Assembly: GCA_947495295.1 (NCBI GenBank)
Contig: CANLYJ010000004.1
Location: 1-64,000 of the forward strand
Direction of reading: 5' to 3'
Length of the DNA: 64,000 bases
Source of the DNA: an uncultured Paracoccaceae bacterium
GTDB taxonomy: Bacteria; Pseudomonadota; Alphaproteobacteria; Rhodobacterales; Rhodobacteraceae
Of the stretch, positions 16,021 through 25,099 are shown piece after piece (positions within the stretch are counted from its first letter, which is position 1; each line of letters opens with the position of its first letter). A model generated the notes under the pieces. The model did not search any database. It had not been told where the DNA came from and was given only the letters and a program-made list of their open reading frames with translations. A program made the position numbers and the translations under genes.

Positions 16021-16538
16021 GGGCTGCCTTTCAGGACCATCGGTAACCCGGCGATGACGGTGACGACGGTGTCAGCCTCTGCCGCGATGGTTTGGTTCAG
16101 GGTGCCCTGGGCGTTGCGGAAACTGCGCGACAGGGCGTTTTCGGGCACGATCCCATAACCCACCTCGTTCGAGACGACGACAACCGGCCCCCGGCATCGC
16201 CGCATTGCGCCCAGCAGGTTGGCAGAGGCGGCGGCGATATCATGTTTACCCAAAAGCAGATTGGTCAGCCAAAGTGTGGCGCAGTCGATCAGCACGGCTT
16301 GGCCTGCGGTGATCTGTTCAAGCGCCTGCCCGACATTGATGGGTTCTTCAATCGTGGTCCAGCCGGTGCCGCGCAGGTCGCGATGCCGCGCAACTTTTGC
16401 AGCCATTTCATCATCAAATACTTGTGCTGTTGCGATGTAGACCGGGCTCTTTTGCGATTGCAAAACAAGGCTTTCGGCGAATGCCGATTTGCCAGAGGCT
16501 GCCCCCCCGATCACCAGCGTGAGTTGAGAAATTCCCAT
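16017..16538 (-). CDS. cobU: Adenosylcobinamide kinase / guanylyltransferase
   Basis: CobU (CobP) phosphorylates adenosylcobinamide and then transfers GMP to it in B12 assembly. The 173-residue protein has the P-loop LVIGGAASGKSAFAE, the YIATAQVFDDEM stretch with the downstream His (ARHRDLRG), LIDCATLWLTNLL, and the end motif VVSNEVGYGIVPENALSRSF. Start at ATG 16538 (MGISQLT) is chosen because homology begins there; the frame is open to 16592. It is coupled to the phosphatase gene downstream and divergent from rpoH. No other cob genes are in the window. Confidence 0.94.
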   Translation of the reverse strand: MGISQLTLVIGGAASGKSAFAESLVLQSQKSPVYIATAQVFDDEMAAKVARHRDLRGTGWTTIEEPINVGQALEQITAGQAVLIDCATLWLTNLLLGKHDIAAASANLLGAMRRCRGPVVVVSNEVGYGIVPENALSRSFRNAQGTLNQTIAAEADTVVTVIAGLPMVLKGSP

Positions 16539-16544
16539 CGATGC

Positions 16545-16600
16545 AACTTTGTTTGATCCAATGCGTTCTCCCCTGCGTAACCATTTTAACAAACAAAGTT
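16545..16600. promoter_or_regulatory. Long-spaced inverted repeat in the cobU/rpoH divergent promoter region
   Basis: AACTTTGTTTG at 16545-16555 and its exact complement CAAACAAAGTT at 16590-16600 are 34 bases apart and lie between the divergent cobU and rpoH starts. ATGCA precedes the left arm and ATGCAT follows the right arm, extending the symmetry with a three-base offset. It could be a paired operator or a leader stem in either transcript. Confidence 0.5.
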
Positions 16601-16631
16601 AATGCATCGCGCGCGCACAGGGAGAAATAAC

Positions 16632-17510
16632 ATGGCGACCACCGGTTTTTCTGATCAGACTTTGTCTCGCACTGCCATGAAGGCAGAATTGTTGGACGCG
16701 GAAACGGAATTGGCGCTGGCCTATGCCTGGCGCGATGATCGCGATGAAAAGGCCCTGCATCGATTGATCACCGCCTATATGCGGTTGGCCATTTCCATGG
16801 CGTCGAAATTCAAACGCTATGGCGCCCCGATGAATGACCTGATCCAGGAAGCATCGGTCGGGCTGATGAAAGCCGCCGACAAGTTTGACCCGGATCGCGG
16901 CGTCCGCTTTTCCACTTATGCGGTTTGGTGGATCAAGGCGTCGATCCAGGATTACGTAATGCGCAATTGGTCGATGGTGCGTACCGGGTCGACATCTTCC
17001 CAGAAATCGCTGTTTTTCAATATGCGTCGTGTGCAGGCCCGGCTGGAGCGTGAAGCTGCCGCCGAAGGTCGCGAACTGGACCGTCAGCGCATGCGCGAGA
17101 TGATTGCGATTGAAGTCGGCGTACCCCTGCATGATGTCGAGATGATGGAAGGTCGTTTGTCCGGCTCTGACTTTTCGCTGAATGCGACCCAGTCGACCGA
17201 AGATGAAGGTCGCGAATGGATTGATGCCTTGGAGGATGATGGCCCGCAGGCTGCTGAAACGGTTGAAAATTCGCATGATAATGACACGCTGCGCCAATGG
17301 TTGGTGACGGCCCTGTCAGGATTGAATGACCGCGAACAGTTTATCGTGCGCGAACGCAAGTTGCGTGAAGATCCCCGTACACTGGAAAGCCTGGGCACGG
17401 AGCTGGGCCTGTCCAAGGAACGTGTCCGCCAGTTGGAAGCGGCTGCATTCGGCAAAATGCGCAAGACCCTTGAGGCGCAAAGCACGGAGGTGCATGCATT
17501 CTTTGCATGA
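16632..17510 (+). CDS. rpoH: RNA polymerase sigma factor RpoH (sigma-32)
   Basis: RpoH directs RNA polymerase to heat- and oxidative-stress promoters. The 292-residue protein has region 2 with LIQEASVGLMKAADKFDP and RFSTYAVWWIKASIQDYVMRN, the RpoH box region (TGSTSSQKSLFFNMRR), and a C-terminal region 4 helix-turn-helix (TLESLGTELGLSKERVRQLE). Start at ATG 16632 follows AGGGAGA by seven bases. In Rhodobacter two RpoH paralogues drive the CcaF1/CcsR stress locus; a CcsR-like locus is present here at 60.3 kb, so this sigma factor is a candidate regulator of it, which is an inference. Confidence 0.93.
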   Translation: MATTGFSDQTLSRTAMKAELLDAETELALAYAWRDDRDEKALHRLITAYMRLAISMASKFKRYGAPMNDLIQEASVGLMKAADKFDPDRGVRFSTYAVWWIKASIQDYVMRNWSMVRTGSTSSQKSLFFNMRRVQARLEREAAAEGRELDRQRMREMIAIEVGVPLHDVEMMEGRLSGSDFSLNATQSTEDEGREWIDALEDDGPQAAETVENSHDNDTLRQWLVTALSGLNDREQFIVRERKLREDPRTLESLGTELGLSKERVRQLEAAAFGKMRKTLEAQSTEVHAFFA

Positions 17511-17528
17511 CCTTCCACCATTGTATAT

Positions 17529-17567
17529 CCGGTGTTTTCTGACTTAGTGTCAGCCTGAAAACACCGG
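17529..17567. terminator. Strong hairpin between rpoH and coaBC, abutting the coaBC ribosome binding site
   Basis: A perfect 11-bp stem, CCGGTGTTTTC (17529-17539) and GAAAACACCGG (17557-17567), has a 17-base loop. There is no T-run after it, and the last GG of the right arm is part of the GGAG that serves coaBC (ATG 17576). It may end the rpoH transcript through other factors or mask the coaBC ribosome binding site. Confidence 0.6.
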
Positions 17568-17575
17568 AGCCTGAT

Positions 17576-18769
17576 ATGCTGGCTGGCAAACATATTCTAT
17601 TGATCGTGGGCGGCGGTATTGCCGCATTCAAGGCGTTGGACCTTGTCCGCCGGTTGCGTGAGCGTGGCGCGCGGGTGACGCCCGTTCTGACCAAGGCGGG
17701 GTCTGAATTTGTAACTCCGCTCAGCCTGTCTGCGTTAAGTGCCGCCAAAGTCTATCAGGACTTGTTCAATCTGACCGATGAGGCCGAGATGGGCCACATT
17801 GAATTGTCCCGTGCGGCTGATCTGATTGTTGTGGCCCCCGCCACAGCCGATTTGATGGCCAAGATGGCTGGTGGGCTGGCGAATGATCTCGCCTCTACTC
17901 TGCTGCTGGCCACGGATAAGCGCGTGCTGATTGCCCCGTCGATGAATGTGCGTATGTGGGATCATCCGGCGACGCAGCGAAACTTAGCGACGTTGCAAAG
18001 TGACGGTGTCTTGGTCGTTGGCCCGAACGAAGGTGACATGGCCTGCGGCGAGTATGGCCCCGGGCGCATGGCCGAAGTCCTTGAGATTATTGAGGGCATT
18101 ACCACAGCACTGGCGGATGGACCATTGAAAGGGCGGCATATCCTCGTCACTTCTGGCCCTACACATGAACCGATTGACCCCGTGCGTTACATCGCGAACA
18201 GGTCCTCTGGCGCGCAGGGCACGGCGATTGCCGAGGCCTTGGCTGGGTTGGGTGCTGATGTGACTTTTGTGACCGGTCCGGCCGATATTCCGCCACCGGC
18301 TAGTGTCCATGCGGTCAGGGTCCAGACCGCCCGCCAGATGCTGGAGGCGGTGCAAGCCGCCCCTGCTGCCGATGCTGCCGTATTCGCGGCCGCCGTTGCC
18401 GATTGGCATGTAGTCAATGCGGGCGACAGCAAGATCAAGAAAGATGGCAGCGGTTTGCCAACGCTGGAATTTGCCGAAAACCCCGATATTCTGGCAACCG
18501 TTTCGCAGATGAAGGATGGCCGCCCCAGGCTGGTGGTTGGCTTTGCTGCCGAAACGGATGATGTGATCGCCCATGCCACCGCCAAGCGCGAACGCAAGGG
18601 TTGCGACTGGATTGTCGCCAATGATGTGTCGCCCGAAACGGGGATCATGGGTGGCACTGAAAATGCGGTGACCCTGATCAGCGATGCCGGTGCCGATAGC
18701 TGGCCGCGCATGACCAAGGATCAGGTCGCCCGCCAACTGGCCCAGCGGATTGCAGAGGCGATTACGTGA
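17576..18769 (+). CDS. coaBC: Bifunctional phosphopantothenoylcysteine decarboxylase / phosphopantothenate-cysteine ligase
   Basis: CoaBC (Dfp) makes phosphopantothenoylcysteine and decarboxylates it on the way to coenzyme A. The 397-residue protein starts with the flavin-binding CoaC part ([20 protein letters not shown]), the active-site His in [11 protein letters not shown] and the PSMNVRMW motif. The CoaB part follows ([19 protein letters not shown], and the KIKK lysines). The ribosome binding site GGAG overlaps the right arm of a hairpin. Its TGA overlaps the GTG start of dut. Confidence 0.96.
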   Translation: MLAGKHILLIVGGGIAAFKALDLVRRLRERGARVTPVLTKAGSEFVTPLSLSALSAAKVYQDLFNLTDEAEMGHIELSRAADLIVVAPATADLMAKMAGGLANDLASTLLLATDKRVLIAPSMNVRMWDHPATQRNLATLQSDGVLVVGPNEGDMACGEYGPGRMAEVLEIIEGITTALADGPLKGRHILVTSGPTHEPIDPVRYIANRSSGAQGTAIAEALAGLGADVTFVTGPADIPPPASVHAVRVQTARQMLEAVQAAPAADAAVFAAAVADWHVVNAGDSKIKKDGSGLPTLEFAENPDILATVSQMKDGRPRLVVGFAAETDDVIAHATAKRERKGCDWIVANDVSPETGIMGGTENAVTLISDAGADSWPRMTKDQVARQLAQRIAEAIT

Positions 18770-19221
18770 CGCCACAGATTGCATTTCAGTGGGATGACGG
18801 GGCTGATATCGGCCTTGGCGTGCCATCATACGAAACCCCGGGAGCGGCAGGTGCGGATATTCGGGCGAACCTGCCGGATCGTCGCGATGTCGAATTGCCC
18901 CCCGGAGCGCGCAAGCTGATCCCGACTGGTTTGCGGATGGCGATCCCTGACGGGTTTGAGGTGCAGATCAGGCCCCGTTCTGGCTTGTCGCTGAAGCATG
19001 GTGTGACGCTGGTCAACGCGCCGGGCACGATCGACAGCGATTACCGTGGCCCTGTCGGGGTGATCCTGATCAATCTGGGGGCAGATTATTTTACTGTGAC
19101 CCATGGGATGCGTATTGCACAGATGGTGGTCGCACCCGTGGTGCAGGCCCAGTTTACCCAAGTCGCATTTCTTGACGTAACAGCCCGCGGTCCGGGCGGA
19201 TTTGGGTCCACCGGTCTATGA
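18766..19221 (+). CDS. dut: dUTP diphosphatase
   Basis: Dut hydrolyses dUTP to dUMP, keeping uracil out of DNA. All five trimeric dUTPase motifs are visible in 151 residues: [41 protein letters not shown] and the C-terminal arm [10 protein letters not shown]. The start is GTG at 18766, overlapping the coaBC stop (GTGA); the stop in turn overlaps the moeB start (ATGA). This places the three genes in one coupled operon. Confidence 0.96.
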   Translation: MTPQIAFQWDDGADIGLGVPSYETPGAAGADIRANLPDRRDVELPPGARKLIPTGLRMAIPDGFEVQIRPRSGLSLKHGVTLVNAPGTIDSDYRGPVGVILINLGADYFTVTHGMRIAQMVVAPVVQAQFTQVAFLDVTARGPGGFGSTGL

Positions 19222-20273
19222 TCATGGTGGGTAGCATGGCCGCCGCCCTGTGGGGGATCGGCATCGTGATGAAGGCCCCATATGCCGCGCGCTGGACGAT
19301 GCTGGCGATCCTCTTGGTTGCGGTGATGATGGTACATGTTGTTCTGCCCGCAGGTCATCCGTTGCGCATGGCAACAGGTGGCGATGCCCGGCTATGGGGT
19401 GTGATTATTGCCTTTGGGTTGATGATCTGGGGCTATCGCCGGGTCTTGGGTGGATTGCGCGCGCGCGCCGTTGGTGATGTGAAACCTGTACAACGATCGG
19501 AGACTTTTTCGGATACTGAACTGGACCGCTACGCCCGCCATATCATCCTGCGCGAGGTGGGTGGCCCCGGGCAAAAGGCGCTGCGCGATGCCAAGGTGCT
19601 TGTCGTGGGGGCAGGGGGGCTGGGCGCGCCAGCCTTGCAGTATCTGGCTGCTGCAGGTGTTGGAACGATTGGAGTAATCGACGATGATCTGGTCGAAAAT
19701 GCCAATCTGCAACGGCAGGTGATCCATCGTGATGCTGGCATCGGCATGCCCAAGGTGCATTCGGCGGCAGAGGCGATGGTCGCCCAAAACCCCTTTGTCG
19801 AGGTGCGCCCATATCACCGCCGTTTTTCGGAAGATGTCGCGGCTGATCTGCTGGCCGATTATGATCTGATCCTGGATGGGACTGACAATTTTGACACCCG
19901 TTACCTGGTCAATCGGGTGGCTGTTAATCAGGGCAAGCCGTTGGTCGCCGCGGCGTTGACCCAGTGGGAAGGGCAGATCAGCGTCTATGATCCGGCCCAT
20001 GGAACGCCCTGTTACGAATGTATTTTTCCGACTGCGCCTGACCCTGCGCTGGTGCCCAGCTGTGCAGAGGCGGGCGTGATTGGCCCGTTGCCCGGTGTCA
20101 TCGGGGCGATGATGGCGGTTGAGGCGATCAAGCAGATCACGGACGCGGGCGATGGTCTGGGGGGGCGGTTGCTGATTTATGATGCACTTTATGCCGAAAC
20201 CCGGACGATCAAGATTGTGCCCCGCGCCGATTGCGCGATTTGTCAGGGCAAGGGCTTGCACACGGACGGCTGA
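19218..20273 (+). CDS. HesA/MoeB/ThiF family adenylyltransferase with N-terminal membrane anchor
   Basis: E1-like enzymes of this family adenylate the C-terminal glycine of MoaD, ThiS or similar sulfur carriers. The catalytic part begins near residue 95 with [15 protein letters not shown], followed by the nucleotide loop [19 protein letters not shown], the conserved Arg in NLQRQVIHR, and two zinc CxxC pairs (CYECIF; CAICQG). No rhodanese domain follows. The first 80 residues hold two or three hydrophobic segments ([40 protein letters not shown]), so the enzyme is probably bound to the inner membrane. Start ATG 19218 overlaps the dut stop; ATG 19224 and 19236 are alternatives. Confidence 0.88.
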   Translation: MIMVGSMAAALWGIGIVMKAPYAARWTMLAILLVAVMMVHVVLPAGHPLRMATGGDARLWGVIIAFGLMIWGYRRVLGGLRARAVGDVKPVQRSETFSDTELDRYARHIILREVGGPGQKALRDAKVLVVGAGGLGAPALQYLAAAGVGTIGVIDDDLVENANLQRQVIHRDAGIGMPKVHSAAEAMVAQNPFVEVRPYHRRFSEDVAADLLADYDLILDGTDNFDTRYLVNRVAVNQGKPLVAAALTQWEGQISVYDPAHGTPCYECIFPTAPDPALVPSCAEAGVIGPLPGVIGAMMAVEAIKQITDAGDGLGGRLLIYDALYAETRTIKIVPRADCAICQGKGLHTDG

Positions 20274-20313
20274 CGCTCATACTGCGGGGCGGTTTATATC
20301 TGGGGAGAACGCA

Positions 20314-21096
20314 ATGAAATTTCTTGCAACATGTGCGGCGATCATGCTGGCAACGGTCGCAGGTGCCGATGGGCATCTGCCCGAGCTGGAAGGCCGCGAA
20401 ATTGTGGTGGTGACTGAAAACGCTTATCCACCGCTGCAATTCATCGACAGTAATGGCGATGCGGTCGGCTGGGAATATGACGCGATGGCCGAGATCGCCG
20501 ACCGTCTGAATGCGACGGTGACTTACGAGAATATCAGCTGGGACGCGATGATCCCTGCTGTGTCCGAAGGCCAGTATGATCTGGGAATGACCGGTATCAC
20601 CATCCGCGAAGACCGTGCCGAAGTTGTTGATTTTTCGGACAAATACATGACATCGGAAATGGTCATGCTGGTGCGCGGTGATGAGGACCGTTTTACCGAT
20701 GCTGCCGGATTTGCAGCCGATGATGATCTGCTGATGGCCGCCCAACCCGGCACGACGCCGTTTTATGTGGGTGTTTACGATGTGCTGGACGGGGATGAGG
20801 CGAACCCACGTATCAAACTGATGGAGACCTTTGGCGCCACCGTGCAGGCGCTGCGCGCGGGCGACGTTGATCTGGTGCTGACCGACGGGACTGCTGGCAA
20901 TGGCTATGTAGAAGCATCCGATGGCGGGCTGAAGATTGTTGGTGAAAAGCTAGGGACAGAGGATTTCGGTTTCATCTTTCCCAAAGGCTCTGATCTGGTT
21001 GACCCGATCAACGCCGCCATTGCGGATATGAGTTCTGATGGCACGATTGATGCGCTGAATACCAAGTGGTTTCTTGAATATAAGCTGGGTGAATAA
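20314..21096 (+). CDS. Amino-acid ABC transporter substrate-binding protein
   Basis: The 260-residue protein begins with a cleavable signal ([20 protein letters not shown]) and has the family 3 periplasmic binding pattern: [49 protein letters not shown] and a C-terminal ALNTKWF. It should bind a polar amino acid in the periplasm. Start ATG 20314 follows GGGGAGA. A matching permease follows after a palindromic repeat, but no ATPase gene is in the neighbourhood. Confidence 0.92.
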   Translation: MKFLATCAAIMLATVAGADGHLPELEGREIVVVTENAYPPLQFIDSNGDAVGWEYDAMAEIADRLNATVTYENISWDAMIPAVSEGQYDLGMTGITIREDRAEVVDFSDKYMTSEMVMLVRGDEDRFTDAAGFAADDDLLMAAQPGTTPFYVGVYDVLDGDEANPRIKLMETFGATVQALRAGDVDLVLTDGTAGNGYVEASDGGLKIVGEKLGTEDFGFIFPKGSDLVDPINAAIADMSSDGTIDALNTKWFLEYKLGE

Positions 21097-21110
21097 GCCC
21101 TGACGTGGAG

Positions 21111-21131
21111 GTCCCGGGTCAAGCCCGGGAC
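21111..21131. repeat. Palindromic GTCCCGGG repeat, copy 1
   Basis: GTCCCGGG (21111-21118) and CCCGGGAC (21124-21131) form a perfect 8-bp GC-rich hairpin with loop TCAAG, preceded by GAG. A second palindrome with the same core and the same preceding GAG lies at 53285-53305. It sits between the substrate-binding protein and permease genes, where such hairpins often lower expression of the downstream gene or protect the upstream mRNA. Confidence 0.65.
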
Positions 21132-21139
21132 GCGCCCAG

Positions 21140-21928
21140 ATGATTCCGACCTCTCCTGATGACAAGGATTTTCCTTGGTGGCTGGTCGCCGTTGTGGCGA
21201 TTGGCGTTTACTTGTTTTGGCAGGTTCTGACCGTTGAAACCTACGCCAGGGTTCTGACAACCCTGCAAAGGGGGATCTGGGTCACGATCTACGTGACCTT
21301 GGTGTCTTACAGCATGGCCTGCCTGCTGGGTCTGCTGCTTGCCCTTGCTGGCATGTCCAAGTCGTTGATCCTGCGTCAGCTATCGCGGTTCTATATTGAG
21401 GTCGTGCGCGGCATCCCGATTATCGTGTTGTTGCTTTATGTCGCTTTTGTTCTGGCCCCGGGGATGGTGGTTGCTTGGAATTGGCTGGCTGACCTGATTG
21501 GGCTGGACCCTATTCGCACCCGCGATTTTTCATTGCTGTGGCGTGCGGTGATCGCCCTGACAATCGCATATTCGTCATTTCTGGCCGAGGTTTTTCGCGC
21601 TGGTTTGCAGGGTGTTGATAAAGGACAGATCGAGGCGGCAGAGGCGCTGGGCCTGAACCGCTGGCAGCGGTTTCGGCTGATTGTGTTTCCGCAGGCCTTA
21701 CGCATGATCCTGCCGCCCTTGGGCAATGATTTTGTGGCAATGGTAAAGGATTCATCGCTGGTTTCGGTGTTGGGCGTGACCGATGTCACCCAGCTGGGCA
21801 AGGTCACAGCGGCGGGCAATTTTCGGTATTTCGAGACCTATAATGTGGTGGCACTGGTGTATCTGACGATCACTATCACCTTGTCGCTGGCCTTGCGCCG
21901 GTTTGAGAAACGTATGCGCCAGCGGTGA
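21140..21928 (+). CDS. Amino-acid ABC transporter permease
   Basis: The 262-residue inner-membrane protein has five or six helices and the HisMQ-type permease features: TLQRGIWVTIYVTLVSY, FYIEVVRGIPIIVLLLYVAF and the EAA loop QIEAAEALGLNRWQRFRLIVFPQALR that docks to the ATPase. It is 43 bases downstream of the substrate-binding protein gene. No cognate ATPase or second permease follows; the next gene is an unrelated peptidase. A shared ATPase from elsewhere is therefore likely needed. Confidence 0.92.
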   Translation: MIPTSPDDKDFPWWLVAVVAIGVYLFWQVLTVETYARVLTTLQRGIWVTIYVTLVSYSMACLLGLLLALAGMSKSLILRQLSRFYIEVVRGIPIIVLLLYVAFVLAPGMVVAWNWLADLIGLDPIRTRDFSLLWRAVIALTIAYSSFLAEVFRAGLQGVDKGQIEAAEALGLNRWQRFRLIVFPQALRMILPPLGNDFVAMVKDSSLVSVLGVTDVTQLGKVTAAGNFRYFETYNVVALVYLTITITLSLALRRFEKRMRQR

Positions 21929-22021
21929 TGGCGGGATTTTGAGTATTTTTGGCAAGATGATGATTGGGGTGGTGGCAACCCCAAGGCGTCATGCTTAGGT
22001 TAAGGCCAAAGGAGATTTGCC

Positions 22022-24049
22022 ATGACAAACCCGCTTTTGTCCGATTGGGACACCCCGTTTGAATTACCCCCGTTTGATCAGATTTCGGATGAGGATTTCG
22101 CCCCCGCTGTTGATGCCGCACTGGCCGAGGCCCGCGCCAATATTGCCGCGATCACGGCGCAGGAAGATGACCCGACATTTGCCAATACGGTTGAGGCGCT
22201 GGAACAGGCTGAGGATCAGCTTGGACGGGTTTTGGGTGCATTTTACAATATTGCCGGGGCCGATAGCAATGAGGCCCGCGAGGCGTTGCAGCGTGAATTT
22301 GCCCCGAAATTAAGTGCTTATGGGTCAGAGATATCCGAGAATAAGGCGTTGTTCGCCCGGGTTGAGGCGCTGTGGCAGGCCCGTGAGACGCTTGATCTGA
22401 CCGATGAGCAGCAGCGCGTTTTGATGCTGGCCCGGCGCGGTTTTGTTCGTTCTGGTGCGCAGTTGGAAGGTGATGCCGCCGATGCGCTGCGGGAGGTCAA
22501 ATCGCGGTTGTCGGTCCTGGGAACGGATTTTACACAGAACCTGTTGGCCGATGAACGGGAATGGTTCATGGCGCTGGCGCCCGATGATTTGATTGGCTTG
22601 CCGGATTTTGTTGTCGCGACGGCCAAGGCGGCGGGCGCGGAGAAGGAGGCCGGAGGACCGGTGGTGACCTTGTCCCGGTCGCTGATTGTACCGTTTTTGC
22701 AGTTTTCGGAGCGTCGCGATTTGCGCCAGAAAGCCTATGAAGCCTGGGCAGCGCGCGGGGCGAATGGTGGCAAGACGGATAACCGGGGGATTGCAGCAGA
22801 GACGCTTAAACTGCGTGAGAAGCGGGCCGGGTTGTTGGGTTATGAAACCTTCGCAGATTTCAAGCTGGAAACCGAGATGGCAGGCACCCCGCAGGCGGTG
22901 CGCGATTTGTTGATGCAGGTCTGGCAACCGGCCAAGGCGGCGGCGGAGGCCGATGCCAAAGTGCTGGAACGGATGCTGCATCAGGATGGCTGGGACGGCC
23001 CGTTGGAGCCGTGGGACTGGCGGTTTTATTCCGAGAAGCGCCGCAAGGAGTTGCATGACCTCGATGAGGCGGAGTTGAAGCCTTATCTACAGCTGGATCG
23101 GATGATTGAAGCCGCCTTTGCCTGCGCTAACCGGTTGTTTGGGCTTGATTTTCAGGCGTTTGAGGCACCGACCTATCACCCTGATGTGCGGCTTTGGGAT
23201 GTGACGCGCGATGGTCAACATGTCGCCGTTTTCATGGGGGATTACTTTGCACGGGGGTCAAAGCGATCTGGTGCCTGGTGTTCGGCGATGCGATCGCAAA
23301 AGCGGCTGGGCGGGGATGTGCGCCCGATTGTGGTGAATGTCTGTAATTTCGCCAAACCCGAAGCGGGCAAACCGGCCCTGTTGTCTTATGACGATGCCCG
23401 CACCTTGTTCCACGAATTTGGGCATGCGCTGCACCAGATGCTGTCAGACGTGACTTACGAAAGTATTAGCGGCACGTCCGTCGCTCGTGATTTCGTGGAA
23501 CTGCCCAGCCAGCTTTACGAGCATTGGCTGGAGGTGCCAAAGGTGCTGGCCGAGTTCGCCACCCATGCTGATACGGGTGAACCGATGCCCAAGGAGTTGC
23601 TGGATCGGATGCTAGCTGCGACCACTTATGATATGGGGTTTCAGACGGTGGAATATGTCGCGTCCGCCCTTGTGGATCTGGGCTTTCATGACGGGCCCGC
23701 GCCGGTTGATCCGATGCAGAAACAGGCTGAAATCCTTGAAGAAATTGGCATGCCAGATGCCATTCGGATGCGTCATGCGACGCCGCATTTCGCCCATGTC
23801 TTTGCCGGTGATGGATATTCCAGCGGCTACTATAGCTACATGTGGTCCGAGGTGATGGATGCAGATGCCTTTGCGGCCTTTGAGGAGGTCGGTGACCCGT
23901 TTGACGCCGACACCGCCAAGCGGCTTGAAGAGACGGTTTTGTCCTCTGGCGGGTCAGTGGATGCTGCCGAGCTTTACACAGCTTTCCGGGGCCGTTTGCC
24001 GGGGGTTGAGGCGTTGTTGAAAGGGCGCGGATTGGACAAGGCGGCCTGA
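22022..24049 (+). CDS. M3 family metallopeptidase (oligopeptidase A / Dcp type)
   Basis: The 675-residue protein is a soluble zinc oligopeptidase that degrades short peptides in the cytoplasm. The zinc motif is LFHEFGHALHQML, followed by the third ligand Glu in the SGTSVARDFVELPSQLYEHW stretch, which also matches the family. Further family motifs are YYFGKP-equivalent DYFARGSKRSGAW and the C-terminal YSSGYYSYMWSEVMDADAF. Start ATG 22022 follows AAAGGAGA. Dcp, PrlC and OpdA cannot be separated by eye. Confidence 0.94.
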   Translation: MTNPLLSDWDTPFELPPFDQISDEDFAPAVDAALAEARANIAAITAQEDDPTFANTVEALEQAEDQLGRVLGAFYNIAGADSNEAREALQREFAPKLSAYGSEISENKALFARVEALWQARETLDLTDEQQRVLMLARRGFVRSGAQLEGDAADALREVKSRLSVLGTDFTQNLLADEREWFMALAPDDLIGLPDFVVATAKAAGAEKEAGGPVVTLSRSLIVPFLQFSERRDLRQKAYEAWAARGANGGKTDNRGIAAETLKLREKRAGLLGYETFADFKLETEMAGTPQAVRDLLMQVWQPAKAAAEADAKVLERMLHQDGWDGPLEPWDWRFYSEKRRKELHDLDEAELKPYLQLDRMIEAAFACANRLFGLDFQAFEAPTYHPDVRLWDVTRDGQHVAVFMGDYFARGSKRSGAWCSAMRSQKRLGGDVRPIVVNVCNFAKPEAGKPALLSYDDARTLFHEFGHALHQMLSDVTYESISGTSVARDFVELPSQLYEHWLEVPKVLAEFATHADTGEPMPKELLDRMLAATTYDMGFQTVEYVASALVDLGFHDGPAPVDPMQKQAEILEEIGMPDAIRMRHATPHFAHVFAGDGYSSGYYSYMWSEVMDADAFAAFEEVGDPFDADTAKRLEETVLSSGGSVDAAELYTAFRGRLPGVEALLKGRGLDKAA

Positions 24050-24060
24050 TTTTGGCGGTC

Positions 24061-24102
24061 CGCAAAGCGTCGGCCAGACGTCGGCAAAGCGTCGGACCCC
24101 TG
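24061..24102. repeat. Dispersed 42-bp intergenic repeat, copy 1
   Basis: This 42-base stretch matches the one at 52587-52628 at all but a few positions. Both read GCAAAGCGTCGGCC, then GACGTCGGCAAA, then CGTCGGACCCCTG. The unit itself contains the block CGGCAAARCGTCGG in near-tandem form. It lies just after the stop of the M3 peptidase gene and downstream of the convergent efflux gene. Confidence 0.75.
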
Positions 24103-24124
24103 CGGCCGGTGCTGTAAGGGTCTG

Positions 24125-25030
24125 CTAGCGGGTGTCGTCAGGGTGTTTTTTCACGCCGATAGGATCCTTGTGGATCAGGACGTCGGCGCGCGGATAAGCC
24201 TTGATAATGGCCCGGCGTAGCCCGGCTCCGATGGCGTGTGCTTCATCCAGCGTCTGGCTGCCATCCAGTTCGATATGCAGGTTGACGAACACCCGGCTGC
24301 CAGCCACCCGTGTTTTCAGGTCGTGATACCCGTGGACACCGGCAAAATCATCGGCGATGGCGCAGATCCCCCTGATCATTTCCGGGTCGGCCTGCCGGTC
24401 CATCAGCGCATCCCAGGCGGTTTTGCCGATCCGCGCGGCACCGAACGCCAGGATTGCGGCGGCAGCAAGGGCCACGATGCTGTCGATCTGGTGCAGGCCA
24501 AACGCGCCTGATGCCCAAAGTGCGACGATCGCCCCGATATTGGGGATCAGGTCGCCGAGGTAATGCAGGCTGTCGGCCTGTACGACCTTGTTGCCGGTTT
24601 GTCGTGCGACATGCCGTTGCCAAAGGACAAGCCCCAGCGTGATCAGGATGGCGATGAGCATGATACCGATGCCCAGCCCTTCACGCTCTGGCAGGGTGAC
24701 GGTGTCATCAAGCAGGCGCAGGATTGCGGCAACAGCGATTACCCCAGCAGAAATCAGGATGAAGAGCGACTGTCCCAAAGCGGCGAGGTCTTCCGCAGAG
24801 CTATGCCCGAAATTATGATCATCATCGGCGGGTTTGGCGGCATAGGCGATGGCGATCAACCCGCCCAGCGACATCATCAGATCAAGTGCGGAATCCGCGA
24901 GTGTGGCCGCAACCGACAGCGATCCGGTCTGGCCAAATGCCCAGAGCTTGATGCCCACAAGAATTAGCGCCACGGTGACAGACAGAACGCCAGCAGAGAG
25001 ATTCAATTTGGTGTCATCGCGGTGGGGCAT
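24125..25030 (-). CDS. Cation diffusion facilitator family transporter
   Basis: The 301-residue protein is a FieF/YiiP-like exporter that swaps divalent metal (zinc, iron or manganese) for protons across the inner membrane. Six hydrophobic helices occupy residues 10-200. The metal site shows as LADSALDLMMS in helix 2 and QADSLHYLGDL in helix 5 (HxxxD rather than DxxxD). The cytoplasmic C-terminal domain has VHGYHDLKTRVAGSRVFVNLHIEL. The metal cannot be assigned. Confidence 0.92.
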   Translation of the reverse strand: MPHRDDTKLNLSAGVLSVTVALILVGIKLWAFGQTGSLSVAATLADSALDLMMSLGGLIAIAYAAKPADDDHNFGHSSAEDLAALGQSLFILISAGVIAVAAILRLLDDTVTLPEREGLGIGIMLIAILITLGLVLWQRHVARQTGNKVVQADSLHYLGDLIPNIGAIVALWASGAFGLHQIDSIVALAAAAILAFGAARIGKTAWDALMDRQADPEMIRGICAIADDFAGVHGYHDLKTRVAGSRVFVNLHIELDGSQTLDEAHAIGAGLRRAIIKAYPRADVLIHKDPIGVKKHPDDTR

Positions 25031-25099
25031 GGCATCGTGCTAGGTGGTTTTGGGTGGCCTCGCAACATCGTAACGCATGTCAGCCAGGCATCTGCGATT

